From positions 1-64,000 of the forward strand of contig DAHVMA010000037.1 of the NCBI GenBank assembly GCA_027320105.1: a stretch of DNA of 64,000 nt. Reading direction: 5' to 3'. This stretch comes from JAKAQB01 sp027320105 (GTDB taxonomy: Bacteria; Actinomycetota; Acidimicrobiia; Acidimicrobiales; Palsa-688). Made by a program: the position numbers and the translations under genes. The stretch's first letter is position 1. Each line of letters starts with the position of its first letter. Of this stretch, positions 50,192 through 58,968 are shown one piece after another. The notes under the pieces were generated by a model that saw only the letters and a list, made by a program, of their open reading frames with translations, made no database searches and was not told the DNA's origin.

Positions 50192-51600
50192 ACCCCTCCA
50201 CCGCCAAGGTCTCTCGGGACGACGACCCTGTCGTCGAGCGCCTTCGGGAGACCCTGCGCCTCGAGGCGGACGCCGTGGCCCCCTTCACCGGTCGGCTGCG
50301 GTCGATCGCCGCCATCCACGACTGGCGGGCACGCCGGCGCACCGCCCGTCGCCGCGTCGCCGCCGCCGTAGCGGCGGTGGCGGGCGTCGCTGTGATCGGC
50401 GTTTCGGCGGCCGTCGTCGCCAACCAACCGCTGCGCTCGACCGCCGTGGGAGTGGGCGGGGGGTCCGCCAACCAGCCCATGGTCCACACCCAGGGAAAGG
50501 TCCCGGCCATCAGGCCGGCGGTGTCCGCGCCGCCGGCCAGCGGCGGACCGGTCCCAGCCCCGGTCTCAGTCCCGGTGAGCTTCACCCCGCTGTCGGCCAC
50601 GTTCGTCACCAGCCGCATCGGCTACGTGCTCGGCACCGTGAGCTGCTCGTCGGGACGCTGCCTAGCCCTCGCCGGCACGCTCGACGGCGGCTCGAGCTGG
50701 CAGGACCTCGGCGTGCCCGCGCCGCCCGGTACGGCTCCCAACTTCCTGGCTTCTGGCAGCGTCCAGCTGTCGACGCGCTTCTCCGACCAGAACGATGGCT
50801 GGATCTACGGGCGCGTCGGTACCCAGTACGTGCTCTGGTGGACGGCCAACCAGGGGGCCACCTGGCAGGCCGTTGGCCAGGCCCAGACCCAGGGTGGAGA
50901 GGTCCTGTCGCTGGAAGCGACGCAGCGGCGTGCCGAGGCGGCCGTCTTCCGGGGGTCGCCGGCGGGCCTGACGATGATCTCCTCCCCGCAGTCCTCCGCG
51001 ACATGGCGACCGGTGAGCGCGACCCTGCCGGCCAGCGGCTCCAACCCGTCCACCCAGCTCGTGCTGCAGGGCAACGCCGGCTGGATCGTCGCCAACGCCC
51101 CCACGTTCGTCGCCGGCGCGCGCCGCGGCCCGTCGGGGCGCTGGGGGAGCTGGGTCCCGGTGGGTGGGCAGTGCGGCCCCGGCATCCGTGTCCACCTCGC
51201 CGCCGTCAAGGCGCAGGATCTCTTCGCCGAGTGCCAGGCGCCGACCGGCGCAGCCGGTGCCGCCGTCTACTACTCCGCCGATGGCGGGAGCACCTGGACG
51301 AGCTCGGGGCGGCTGCCGTCGGGTCTGCAGGTGCAGGCGTTCGCCGCCGCATCCAACACCACCCTCGCCGCAGCAGGCCGGCTCGGTGGCCAGACGGTCA
51401 TCGAGGTGAGCGAGAACGCCGGCTCTCGGTGGGCGCCCGTTTGGCGGGGGTCAGGAACCGTGAGCAACCTCGGCTTCGAGAACTCCTCGCAGGGCATCGC
51501 CGTGGTCACCTCCCACGCCGGGTCGGAACTGCTCATGACCTACTCGGCCGGGCTGACCTGGCAGCGGCAGGACTTCCAAAAGCTGCCGCTCTCCGCCTGA
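50188..51600 (+). CDS. Membrane-anchored BNR/beta-propeller protein, likely anti-sigma partner
   Basis: The 470-aa protein has a cytosolic N-terminus (~75 residues), a transmembrane helix (AAAVAAVAGVAVIGVSAAVV near residue 65), a Pro/Ala spacer and an outside beta-propeller with BNR/Asp-box repeats: GTLDGGSSWQDL, TANQGATWQAV, SADGGSTWTSSG and SENAGSRWAPV. Its gene overlaps that of the sigma factor, a normal arrangement for sigma/anti-sigma pairs. I see no classical zinc anti-sigma HxxxCxxC motif, so the control mechanism may be different. Confidence 0.7.
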   Translation: MNPSTAKVSRDDDPVVERLRETLRLEADAVAPFTGRLRSIAAIHDWRARRRTARRRVAAAVAAVAGVAVIGVSAAVVANQPLRSTAVGVGGGSANQPMVHTQGKVPAIRPAVSAPPASGGPVPAPVSVPVSFTPLSATFVTSRIGYVLGTVSCSSGRCLALAGTLDGGSSWQDLGVPAPPGTAPNFLASGSVQLSTRFSDQNDGWIYGRVGTQYVLWWTANQGATWQAVGQAQTQGGEVLSLEATQRRAEAAVFRGSPAGLTMISSPQSSATWRPVSATLPASGSNPSTQLVLQGNAGWIVANAPTFVAGARRGPSGRWGSWVPVGGQCGPGIRVHLAAVKAQDLFAECQAPTGAAGAAVYYSADGGSTWTSSGRLPSGLQVQAFAAASNTTLAAAGRLGGQTVIEVSENAGSRWAPVWRGSGTVSNLGFENSSQGIAVVTSHAGSELLMTYSAGLTWQRQDFQKLPLSA

Positions 51601-51629
51601 CCGGCCCCGACGCCGCCGGAGGCGGACCG

Positions 51630-52025
51630 CTACTCGCCGATGGCGAGGGCCGGGGCCCGCTCCTCCCAGTCCCAGCGCTCACCATCGCCCCAGAGGCCCT
51701 CGAGGGCGTAGAAGTCCCGGGCCTCCTCGAGCATCACGTGCACCACGAAGTCGCCGTAGTCCATGAGCACCCAGCGAGCGTCCTGCAGGCCCTCGATGCG
51801 CAAGGGGGCGGGACCCCCGACACGCTTGACCCGTTCCTCGACCTCCTCGGCGATCGTGTGCACCTGCCGGGGATTGGCCCCGCTCGTGATCACGAACGCG
51901 TCGGTGATGGCAAGCACCCGGCCGACGGCCAGGACGACGGTGTCCCGGCCCTGCTTGTCAGACGCCGCCCGGGCGGCCGTTGTGGCCCAGCGCTGGACGA
52001 CATCGAGCGAGGCCGGTGCGCTCAC
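51630..52025 (-). CDS. rsfS: Ribosome silencing factor RsfS
   Basis: RsfS binds the large ribosomal subunit protein L14 and blocks subunit joining in starvation. The 131-aa product has WATTAARAASDKQGRDTVVL, AITDAFVITSGANPRQVHTI, LQDARWVLMDYGDFVVHVML and EEARDFYALEGLWGDGE, a complete DUF143 domain. The GTG at 52025 fits best; a TTG at 52052 is possible. It follows nadD and a small membrane gene, the usual actinobacterial arrangement. Confidence 0.9.
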   Translation of the reverse strand: MSAPASLDVVQRWATTAARAASDKQGRDTVVLAVGRVLAITDAFVITSGANPRQVHTIAEEVEERVKRVGGPAPLRIEGLQDARWVLMDYGDFVVHVMLEEARDFYALEGLWGDGERWDWEERAPALAIGE

Positions 52026-52048
52026 CGACGGGTCACCGCAACAGACAT

Positions 52049-52270
52049 TCAAGCAACCTCCATGAAGTGGACGAGCGCCGGCACACCGACCGGACGGGCA
52101 CCGGGCTGGCCGGCGTGCAGCCACTGCAGGCCGAGCAGCAACACGGTGACGAGGAAGGCAACCGCCAGGACGACAACGACCAAGAGCTGCTCCCGCATGA
52201 GCCGCCGGCGCTGCACGCGCCGCTGCTCCCGTGTGCCGGTGGAGGGGACCGCTGGGCGGGCCGTGGTCAT
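52049..52270 (-). CDS. Small single-span membrane protein between nadD and rsfS
   Basis: The 73-aa product has a basic N-terminus (EQRRVQRRRLMREQ) and one hydrophobic helix, LLVVVVLAVAFLVTVLLLGL. The ATG at 52270 directly follows the nadD stop codon (TAGATG), indicating coupling. Small membrane or LytR-type regulators often sit here in actinobacteria; this one is too short for that and has no known domain. Confidence 0.7.
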   Translation of the reverse strand: MTTARPAVPSTGTREQRRVQRRRLMREQLLVVVVLAVAFLVTVLLLGLQWLHAGQPGARPVGVPALVHFMEVA

Positions 52271-52864
52271 CTACTCATCAGCGTACAGACCACGGGCCCG
52301 GATGACGTGGACGGCGGGTAGCGGCACCAGGTAGTCGAGCGGCCGGCCGTCGGCCGCCCGAGCCCGCAGGTCGGTGCTCGAGATCTCGAGATTGGGGACC
52401 GTGACCTCCTCGACCCGCCATCCCACACCGTCGAGGCCGCTGGGCCGACCCGCCCCCGGTCGGTTCACGATGACCAGCGTGGCAAGCCGCTTGACATCCT
52501 CGATCCGCTCCCACGTAGCCAGCTCACCGGCGACGTCCCAACCGACGACGACGAACAGCTCGGCGTCGGGCTGGTCGTCGGCCAGCCCCTGCAACGTCTC
52601 GGCCGTGTAGGACTCACCACCCCGATCGATCTCCTGGCGCCCAGCCTCGAGGCCCGGCACGTCACCGACGGCCGCCTCGACGAGGGCATACCGATCCTCG
52701 GCACCTGTGACGGCCCGGACACCGGCCTTCTGCCACGGCACGTTGGCAACCATGAGGATGACCCGATCGAGCGCCAGGGCGCTCTTCGCGTTCACGGCGG
52801 CGACGAGGTGGCCGACGTGGATCGGGTCGAACGTGCCCCCGAAGATCCCGATGCGCCGGCCCAT
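52271..52864 (-). CDS. nadD: Nicotinate-nucleotide adenylyltransferase NadD
   Basis: NadD turns nicotinate mononucleotide into deamido-NAD with ATP, the step after NadC. The 197-aa product has RIGIFGGTFDPIHVGHLVAA (nucleotidyltransferase HxGH motif), VPWQKAGVRAVTGAEDRYA, FVVVGWDVAGELATWER and EISSTDLRARAADGRPLDYL (ISSTxxR motif). Start ATG at 52864. It is the head of nadD-TM protein-rsfS, downstream in orientation of the proBA block. Confidence 0.95.
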   Translation of the reverse strand: MGRRIGIFGGTFDPIHVGHLVAAVNAKSALALDRVILMVANVPWQKAGVRAVTGAEDRYALVEAAVGDVPGLEAGRQEIDRGGESYTAETLQGLADDQPDAELFVVVGWDVAGELATWERIEDVKRLATLVIVNRPGAGRPSGLDGVGWRVEEVTVPNLEISSTDLRARAADGRPLDYLVPLPAVHVIRARGLYADE

Positions 52865-52960
52865 CTCATGGCACCCTAGTGGCTACCGCCGAGCTGCAGC
52901 CGGAGCGCTGCTGGCAGAGCGCTGCTGGCGGACGAGCCGCCGATCGGTCACGCTGGTGGC

Positions 52961-54301
52961 GTGCACACCTGGACCCCGGACAGCTGGCGCAGCCGGCCAG
53001 CGGCACAACAGCCGGACTGGCCGGATCCCCACGCGCTCGAGCAGGCATTGAAGGAGCTGTCGACCCTCCCGCCCCTCGTGTTCGCCGGTGAGGCGGCCAG
53101 CCTCCGTCGATCCCTCGCTGGAGTCGCGCACGGCGAGGCCTTTCTCCTCCAAGCCGGAGACTGCGCCGAGTCCTTCACTGACTTCGGCGCTGACACGATC
53201 CGCGACAAGCTGAAGGTCATACTGCAGATGGCGGTCGTGCTCACCTATGCCGGCGGGGTGCCGGTCGTGAAGGTCGGGCGCATCGCCGGCCAGTTCGCCA
53301 AGCCCCGCTCCTCGCCGACCGAGGTCGTCGACGGCGTCGAGCTCCCGGCCTTCCGCGGCCACATCGTCAACGACGACGCCCCGACCGTCGAGGCCCGTAC
53401 CCCCGACCCCGGGCGGCTCCTGCGCTCCTACCACCAGTCGGCGTCGACGCTCAACCTGCTCCGGGCGTTCACCAAGGGCGGGTACGCCGACCTCTCCCAG
53501 GTGCACGTGTGGAACCAGGAGTTCGTGGCGAGCAGCCCAGGCGGCCGGCACTACGCCGCCATCGCCGACGAGATCGAGCGCGCCCTCCGGTTCATGCGGG
53601 CCTGCGGCATCAACCTCGGCGACGAGAAGGATCTCCACCAGGTCGATTTCTGGACCAGCCACGAGGCGCTGATCCTCGGCTACGAGGAGGCGATGACCCG
53701 GCGCGACTCGCTTTCCGGCGACTGGTACGACACCTCCGCCCACCTGCTGTGGGTCGGCGAGCGGACCCGCCAGCTCGACGGGGCGCACGTCGAGTTCCTG
53801 GCCGGCATCGCCAATCCCCTCGGCGCAAAGATCGGCCCCGAGGCGACCCCGGAGGAGGTGGTGGCGCTCTGCGGCCGGCTCGATCCCGAGCGCGTCGCCG
53901 GCCGGCTGATGCTTGTGAGCCGCATGGGCGCCGGCCTCGTCGGCAAGACCCTGCCCCCGCTGCTCTCGGCGGTGCGCGACGCCGGGCATCCTGTCGTCTG
54001 GGCCTGTGACCCCATGCACGGAAACACCTACACCGGACCCGGCGGCCGCAAGACCCGCCAGTTCGAGGATGTGATCACCGAGATCTCGGGGTTCTTCGGC
54101 GCCTGCCGGGCGGGGGGCATCTGGCCGGGCGGCGTGCACGTCGAGCTGACCGGCGACAACGTCACGGAGTGTCTCGGCGGCTCGGAGGCCATCGGTGAGG
54201 ACGACCTCGAGCTGCGGTACACGACCACCTGCGACCCGCGGCTCAACGGGCGCCAGTCGCTGGACTTGGCCTTCCGCGTCGCCGATCTGCTCCGGGCGTG
54301 A
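52961..54301 (+). CDS. aroG: 3-deoxy-7-phosphoheptulonate synthase, class II
   Basis: This enzyme condenses PEP and erythrose 4-phosphate, the first shikimate step. The 446-aa product carries the plant-like class II signature: LPPLVFAGEAASLRRSL, EAFLLQAGDCAESFTDF (metal Cys), SRMGAGLVGKTLPPLLSA, VWACDPMHGNTYTGPGGRKT and GGVHVELTGDNVTECLGG. Length is standard for the class. The GTG at 52961 gives MHTWTPDSW, the normal N-terminus. It is divergent from nadD. Confidence 0.93.
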   Translation: MHTWTPDSWRSRPAAQQPDWPDPHALEQALKELSTLPPLVFAGEAASLRRSLAGVAHGEAFLLQAGDCAESFTDFGADTIRDKLKVILQMAVVLTYAGGVPVVKVGRIAGQFAKPRSSPTEVVDGVELPAFRGHIVNDDAPTVEARTPDPGRLLRSYHQSASTLNLLRAFTKGGYADLSQVHVWNQEFVASSPGGRHYAAIADEIERALRFMRACGINLGDEKDLHQVDFWTSHEALILGYEEAMTRRDSLSGDWYDTSAHLLWVGERTRQLDGAHVEFLAGIANPLGAKIGPEATPEEVVALCGRLDPERVAGRLMLVSRMGAGLVGKTLPPLLSAVRDAGHPVVWACDPMHGNTYTGPGGRKTRQFEDVITEISGFFGACRAGGIWPGGVHVELTGDNVTECLGGSEAIGEDDLELRYTTTCDPRLNGRQSLDLAFRVADLLRA

Positions 54302-54418
54302 CCGGCGGCCAGCTACGACGAGTGGCCCGATTCCGGGGCACGGCCCGAGTAACCACCTAGACTTCCGTGGGACCGGGCCGTAGGTGCCCGAGGTCGGCCA
54401 AGGAGAGTGCACAGGCGG

Positions 54419-55201
54419 ATGACCACCTTCAACCCCCCCGCCCGCCCGCAGGAGACCCGCGCCGGACCGGGGGCATGCGGCGAGCAGCGGGAAGGTGGCG
54501 ACCCGGAGGCACGTCGCGAGGATGTGCCGGGGAGGTTTCCCGGTGCCGATCTGTCCGATGACGACATTGCCCGGCTCGACGCCGACTTCGAGCGCCAACC
54601 GCCGGCCGCCATCATCAGATGGGCCGTGGAGCAGTTCCACCCCTACCTCTGCTTGACGGCGTCCATGACCGATGCGGTACTGATCGACCTGGCGGTCAAC
54701 GTGGAGCCGTCGATCGAGGTGGTCTTCATCGACACCCGGTACCACTTCCCCGAGACCCTCGAGACGGTTACCACCATCCGCCGGCGCTACGGCCTCAACC
54801 TGCGCATCATGACCGTGCCGCCCCAGCCGCGACCGCTGTGGCAGCTCGATCCGGTGAACTGCTGTTCGGCGGCGAAGGTGGAGCAGCTCGACCGTGCCTT
54901 GCAGGGAAAGCTGGCGTGGATGAGCGGGCTGCGCCGCCGGGAGGCCGCCACCCGCGCCGGCGCCCCGATCGTCGCCCGCGACCTCCGAGGCCTCATCAAG
55001 GTGAACCCGATCGCCACGTGGAGCGACCAGGACGTCGCCGGGTACATCGCCGACCACGACGTCCCGGTCAACCCGCTCCTCGAGCGGGGTTACCTGTCGA
55101 TCGGCTGCGCGCCATGCACTCAACCCGTCTCGGCCGGCGCTGACCCGCGGTCGGGGCGCTGGGCGGGGTCCGACAAGACGGAGTGCGGGCTGCACGACTA
55201 G
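54419..55201 (+). CDS. cysH: APS-type sulfonucleotide reductase CysH
   Basis: The enzyme reduces adenylylated sulfate to sulfite in cysteine synthesis. The 260-aa product has CLTASMTDAVLIDLAVN (P-loop region), IDTRYHFPETLETV, DPVNCCSAAKVEQL and CAPCTQPV, the CC...CxxC pattern of the [4Fe-4S] cluster in APS reductases, plus KTECGLH with the catalytic Cys near the end. The four-Cys set points to APS rather than PAPS. The ATG at 54419 is preferred; a GTG at 54407 is too close to its ribosome-binding site. Confidence 0.9.
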   Translation: MTTFNPPARPQETRAGPGACGEQREGGDPEARREDVPGRFPGADLSDDDIARLDADFERQPPAAIIRWAVEQFHPYLCLTASMTDAVLIDLAVNVEPSIEVVFIDTRYHFPETLETVTTIRRRYGLNLRIMTVPPQPRPLWQLDPVNCCSAAKVEQLDRALQGKLAWMSGLRRREAATRAGAPIVARDLRGLIKVNPIATWSDQDVAGYIADHDVPVNPLLERGYLSIGCAPCTQPVSAGADPRSGRWAGSDKTECGLHD

Positions 55202-55261
55202 AGCCTCCGCATGCACTCGCAACCCTGAGCTGGGCTGCGCGCCGGGCGGCGACCAGCGTCC

Positions 55262-56734
55262 TCACCCCAGCTGCTCGACGAACCGCTCCAGCTGCTTCAG
55301 GTTGCGGCACTCGTAGGTGCCGTCGCAGTGCACGGCGTACTGGCCGAGGATGGAGTCGCCGGTGTCCCAGTACGAACGTGGTTCGGGGTTCAGCCAGTAC
55401 ATGTGACGGGCACGCCCGGCGACCTCGCCGAGGACCCAGGCCTGGGACGCGTGGTAGTTGTTCCGGGCGTCCCCGAGGAGCAGCACCGTCGTGCGGCTGT
55501 CCACCTGCCGACCCCACCGCTCCCAGAAGGCCTCCAGGGCGTGCCCGTAGTCGGAGTGGCCGTCCACCCAGATGACGTCCGCTTCACTGTTGACCCGGCG
55601 GATCGCCTCGCCGATGTCTTCTGTGCCCTTGAAGTAGTCGGTGACCTCGTCGATGCCGTCGATGAACGCGAACGACCGAACCCGGCTGAACTGCGAGTTG
55701 AGGGAGTACACCAGCTGGAGGGTGAAGCGGGCGAAGGCGGCGACGGAGCCGGAGATGTCGGCCACGACCATGATCGCCGGCTTCGACGGGCGTGGCTGCT
55801 TGAACTTGGGATCGGCGGGCACGCCACCGAAGCTGAGCGAGTGGTGGACGGTGCGGCGGAAGTCGAGGGCGCCGCGGCGGCCGTGGCGTCGCTTCCGGGC
55901 CAGCCGCACCGCCAACTTCCGGGTCAACGGCGCGATCGCCTTGCGAAGGGCGACGAGCTCCTCACGGCTGGCGTGCATGAACTCGATGTCGTCGGGGAGG
56001 GGCTTGCGGACCGACTTGGCGACGGCGTCGGCGCCGCGGTCGGCGACCAGACGCCGGCGGATCTCCGCCTCCACCTCTCGCCGCAGTGCGTCGAGGCGGC
56101 TCTCGTACTCCTCCCGCAGCAGGCGGTCGTCGAGGTCCGATCTCCGGGAGTCGGAACCGGACTGGTCCAGTAGGCGGCCGAGGAGGGTGTCTAGGTCGAG
56201 CTGGCGCAGGGTCCGGTACAGGTAGTAGGTCCCACCGACGGGACGGCCCGGCTCCATGCCGGCGTAGCGCAGGACCGCGGCGCGGGCGACAGCAGCGAGC
56301 AGGGCGCGGTCGCCTTCTCGCAGCGCCCGGTAGACAAGCTCGGCGAGCTGTTCGGCGCTGAGGGTCTCCATGCCCCCTCCGTCGCCCGGCCCGGTGCCGA
56401 GCAGCGCTCGGACCAGCTCCTCGCCCTCTTGGTCCTCGGGGCTCTCTCCGAGGCGGTACTCGGTTCCCCTGTAGGCGAAGTAGACATCGAAGACGGTTTC
56501 GAAGGCCTTCCAGTGGGCGTCGTTCTTCACCATCGTGGCCGCCATCGCGTACTTGACTGCACCCCGGTCGGCGAGGGGTATGTGGCGCAATGCTTCCACG
56601 GCGTCCAAGTTCTCGGTGAGGCTGACGGGGATCCCGGCGTTGCGCAACTCGGTCACGAATCCGGCGACAGTGCCGAGCAGGCCGGCCGAACTGCCCCTTG
56701 GAAGCTCTTCGAGGAGAAAGTCCCCGCCCTCCAC
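55262..56734 (-). CDS. CoxE-like VWA-domain protein
   Basis: The 490-aa protein has an N-terminal helical part (FVTELRNAGIPVSLTENLDA), a charged middle, and a C-terminal VWA domain: IMVVADISGSVAAFARFTL (MIDAS DxSGS), SFAFIDGIDEVTDYF and TTVLLLGDARNNY. It resembles CoxE/YehP-type proteins that act with MoxR ATPases on metal-centre assembly or complex remodelling. The GTG at 56734 lies right after the MoxR stop (56737), so they form a pair. Confidence 0.88.
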   Translation of the reverse strand: MEGGDFLLEELPRGSSAGLLGTVAGFVTELRNAGIPVSLTENLDAVEALRHIPLADRGAVKYAMAATMVKNDAHWKAFETVFDVYFAYRGTEYRLGESPEDQEGEELVRALLGTGPGDGGGMETLSAEQLAELVYRALREGDRALLAAVARAAVLRYAGMEPGRPVGGTYYLYRTLRQLDLDTLLGRLLDQSGSDSRRSDLDDRLLREEYESRLDALRREVEAEIRRRLVADRGADAVAKSVRKPLPDDIEFMHASREELVALRKAIAPLTRKLAVRLARKRRHGRRGALDFRRTVHHSLSFGGVPADPKFKQPRPSKPAIMVVADISGSVAAFARFTLQLVYSLNSQFSRVRSFAFIDGIDEVTDYFKGTEDIGEAIRRVNSEADVIWVDGHSDYGHALEAFWERWGRQVDSRTTVLLLGDARNNYHASQAWVLGEVAGRARHMYWLNPEPRSYWDTGDSILGQYAVHCDGTYECRNLKQLERFVEQLG

Positions 56735-56736
56735 GG

Positions 56737-57630
56737 CTACCTGCTGGCGGAGGTCGCCAGGTCCTTGGCGGCCTTCTCGATGTCCGACTGGTACTTGAGC
56801 AGGACATGCAACGTTCCAGTGGCCGTCTCGGTGTCGACGTGGCGGGTGCCGAGCAGCAGGAGCGTCCGCGCCCAGTCGAGGGTCTCGGAGACCGACGGCG
56901 CCTTCTTCAGGTCGAGCGCCCGGATGGAGCGGACGATGCGCACGATCTGGTCAGCGAGGTCGTCAGCGATGCCAGGAACGCGCACCTGCACGATCTCCTT
57001 CTCCCGATCGAGGTCGGGGTAGTCGATGTGGAGGAACAGGCAGCGTCGCTTCAGCGCCTCCGACAGCTCCCGGGTGTTGTTGGACGTGAGGAACACCAGC
57101 GGGACCTGCTTGGCGGCCACGGTGCCCAGCTCCGGGATGGACACCTGGTAGTCCGAGAGGATCTCGAGCAGCAGCGCCTCCGTCTCCACCTCGACACGGT
57201 CCACCTCGTCGATGAGCAGCACGACCGGGTCGTCGGCGCGGATCGCTTCGAGGAGTGGGCGGGTGAGCAGGAACGGCTCGGAGAAGATGTCCTCCTCGAT
57301 GTCGCTCCAGGTCGCGCCGCTCTCCTCACCGAGGCGTTGGGCCTGGATCCGCAGCAGCTGCTTGCGGTAGTTCCATTCGTAGAGAGCCTTGGACTCGTCG
57401 AGACCCTCATAGCACTGGAGCCGGATGAGACGAGCACCGGTCAGCTCCGCCACCGACTTCGCGAGCTGGGTCTTGCCCGTGCCGGCCGGTCCCTCGACGA
57501 GCACCGGCTTTGCCAACCGCTCCGCGAGGAACACCACCCCGGCGATTCCCTCGTCGGCGAGGTACTCGACCTGGCGCAGCCCTCGCCTGACGTCGGCGGG
57601 ACTATCGAAGCGAGGCACGGCAGTGGTCAC
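56737..57630 (-). CDS. MoxR-family AAA+ ATPase
   Basis: The 297-aa ATPase has Walker A KPVLVEGPAGTGKTQLAKSV, Walker B DDPVVLLIDEVDRVEVET, the sensor LVFLTSNNTRELSEALKRRC and the Arg finger region. MoxR ATPases remodel target proteins together with VWA partners; the next gene encodes such a partner. The GTG at 57630 follows GGAAGG and gives a normal N-terminus; an ATG at 57696 would overlap proA. Confidence 0.9.
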   Translation of the reverse strand: MTTAVPRFDSPADVRRGLRQVEYLADEGIAGVVFLAERLAKPVLVEGPAGTGKTQLAKSVAELTGARLIRLQCYEGLDESKALYEWNYRKQLLRIQAQRLGEESGATWSDIEEDIFSEPFLLTRPLLEAIRADDPVVLLIDEVDRVEVETEALLLEILSDYQVSIPELGTVAAKQVPLVFLTSNNTRELSEALKRRCLFLHIDYPDLDREKEIVQVRVPGIADDLADQIVRIVRSIRALDLKKAPSVSETLDWARTLLLLGTRHVDTETATGTLHVLLKYQSDIEKAAKDLATSASR

Positions 57631-57670
57631 GGCATCTGTCCTTCCAAGGCCGGGGGCGCCTGGTGACAAC

Positions 57671-58933
57671 CTACTGCCGGATGTGGCCGTCGCCATCCAC
57701 GAGGTACTTGGTCGTGGTGAGGGCGAGCAGGCCCATCGGACCGCGGGCGTGGAGCTTCTGGGTGCTGATGCCGATCTCGGCCCCGAAGCCGAACTGCTCG
57801 CCGTCGGTGAACCGCGTCGACGCGTTCACGGCCACCACGGCGGCGTCGACCTCCCGTTGGAAGCGCCGGGCGGCCGCCCGCTCGCCGGTCACGATCGCCT
57901 CGGTGTGGCCGGTGCCGTACAGGCGGATGTGGGCGATGGCCTCGTCGAGGCTGCCCACGATCCGCACGGACAGGCGCAGGTCGAGGTACTCGCGACCCCA
58001 GTCGGGCTCCTCGGCAGGAGCGACCCGCTCGGAGCCGAGCAGCGAGCGCGCCTCGTCGTCGCCGACGAGCTCGACGCCGTCGAGCGCCGGGGCGAGACGG
58101 GTGAGGAACCTGGCGGCGACGTCACGGTGCACGACGACCGACTCCGTCGCGTTGCACACGCCGGGACGCTGGGTCTTGCCGTTGACCACGATCGAGACGG
58201 CCATGTCCACATCGGCGGAGCGGTCCACGTAGACATGGCAGTTGCCGTCCCCGTCGATCACGTAGGGGACGGTCGCGTTGTCGACCACCGCGGCGATGAG
58301 CGCCGGCCCGCCCCGGGGCACCAGGCAGTCGATCACCCCCCGCAGCCGCATGAAGGCGACGGAGCCCTCCCGGCTCGTGTCCTCCACTAGCTGCACCGCA
58401 TCGGCGGGGAGGCCGCCCTTGCGGCACGCCTCGCGGAGGACGCCGGCGATCGCCCGGTTGGAGCTGATGGCGGCGGAGCTCCCGCGCAGGAGGGCGGCAT
58501 TGCCGGACTTCAGGCAGAGACCGGCGGCGTCGGCCGTGACGTTGGGTCGGTTCTCGTAGATGATGCCGACGACGCCGAGCGGGACCCGCACCTGGCGGAT
58601 CTCGAGACCGTCCGGCCGCAGCCACCCGGCGACGGTCTGACCGACAGGGTCGGGGAGGCGGGCGACGCCACGGAGCCCTGACGCCAGGTCGACGACGCGC
58701 TCGGGCGTGAGCCGCAGCCGGTCGAGGGCAGCGGGCGTGAGCCCGGCGCGGCGCGCCCGATCCAGGTCCTCGACGTTGGAGCTGATGAGCTCCTCGCCGT
58801 GCCCCTCGATCAGGTCGGCAGCCAGCACCAGCGTCGCGTCCTTCGCCGATGTCGACGCCAACGCCAGCTCCCGGGCAGCGACGACGGCTCGCTCGCCGAG
58901 CTCTGCCAGGTCCGAAGGCACCGCGTCGAGCAT
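57671..58933 (-). CDS. proA: Gamma-glutamyl phosphate reductase ProA
   Basis: ProA reduces gamma-glutamyl phosphate to the semialdehyde in proline synthesis. The 420-aa product shows VPLGVVGIIYENRPNVTADA, LCLKSGNAALLRGSSAA, PRGGPALIAAVVDNATVPYV, KTQRPGVCNATESVVVHRDV with the catalytic Cys, and FGFGAEIGISTQKLHARGPM. It is complete. It is separated from proB by gnd and the oppositely oriented pspA, an unusual break in the proBA pair. Confidence 0.95.
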   Translation of the reverse strand: MLDAVPSDLAELGERAVVAARELALASTSAKDATLVLAADLIEGHGEELISSNVEDLDRARRAGLTPAALDRLRLTPERVVDLASGLRGVARLPDPVGQTVAGWLRPDGLEIRQVRVPLGVVGIIYENRPNVTADAAGLCLKSGNAALLRGSSAAISSNRAIAGVLREACRKGGLPADAVQLVEDTSREGSVAFMRLRGVIDCLVPRGGPALIAAVVDNATVPYVIDGDGNCHVYVDRSADVDMAVSIVVNGKTQRPGVCNATESVVVHRDVAARFLTRLAPALDGVELVGDDEARSLLGSERVAPAEEPDWGREYLDLRLSVRIVGSLDEAIAHIRLYGTGHTEAIVTGERAAARRFQREVDAAVVAVNASTRFTDGEQFGFGAEIGISTQKLHARGPMGLLALTTTKYLVDGDGHIRQ

Positions 58934-58968
58934 ACGCCGCAGCTGGTGCCGGCCCTACCATTGGTGAC

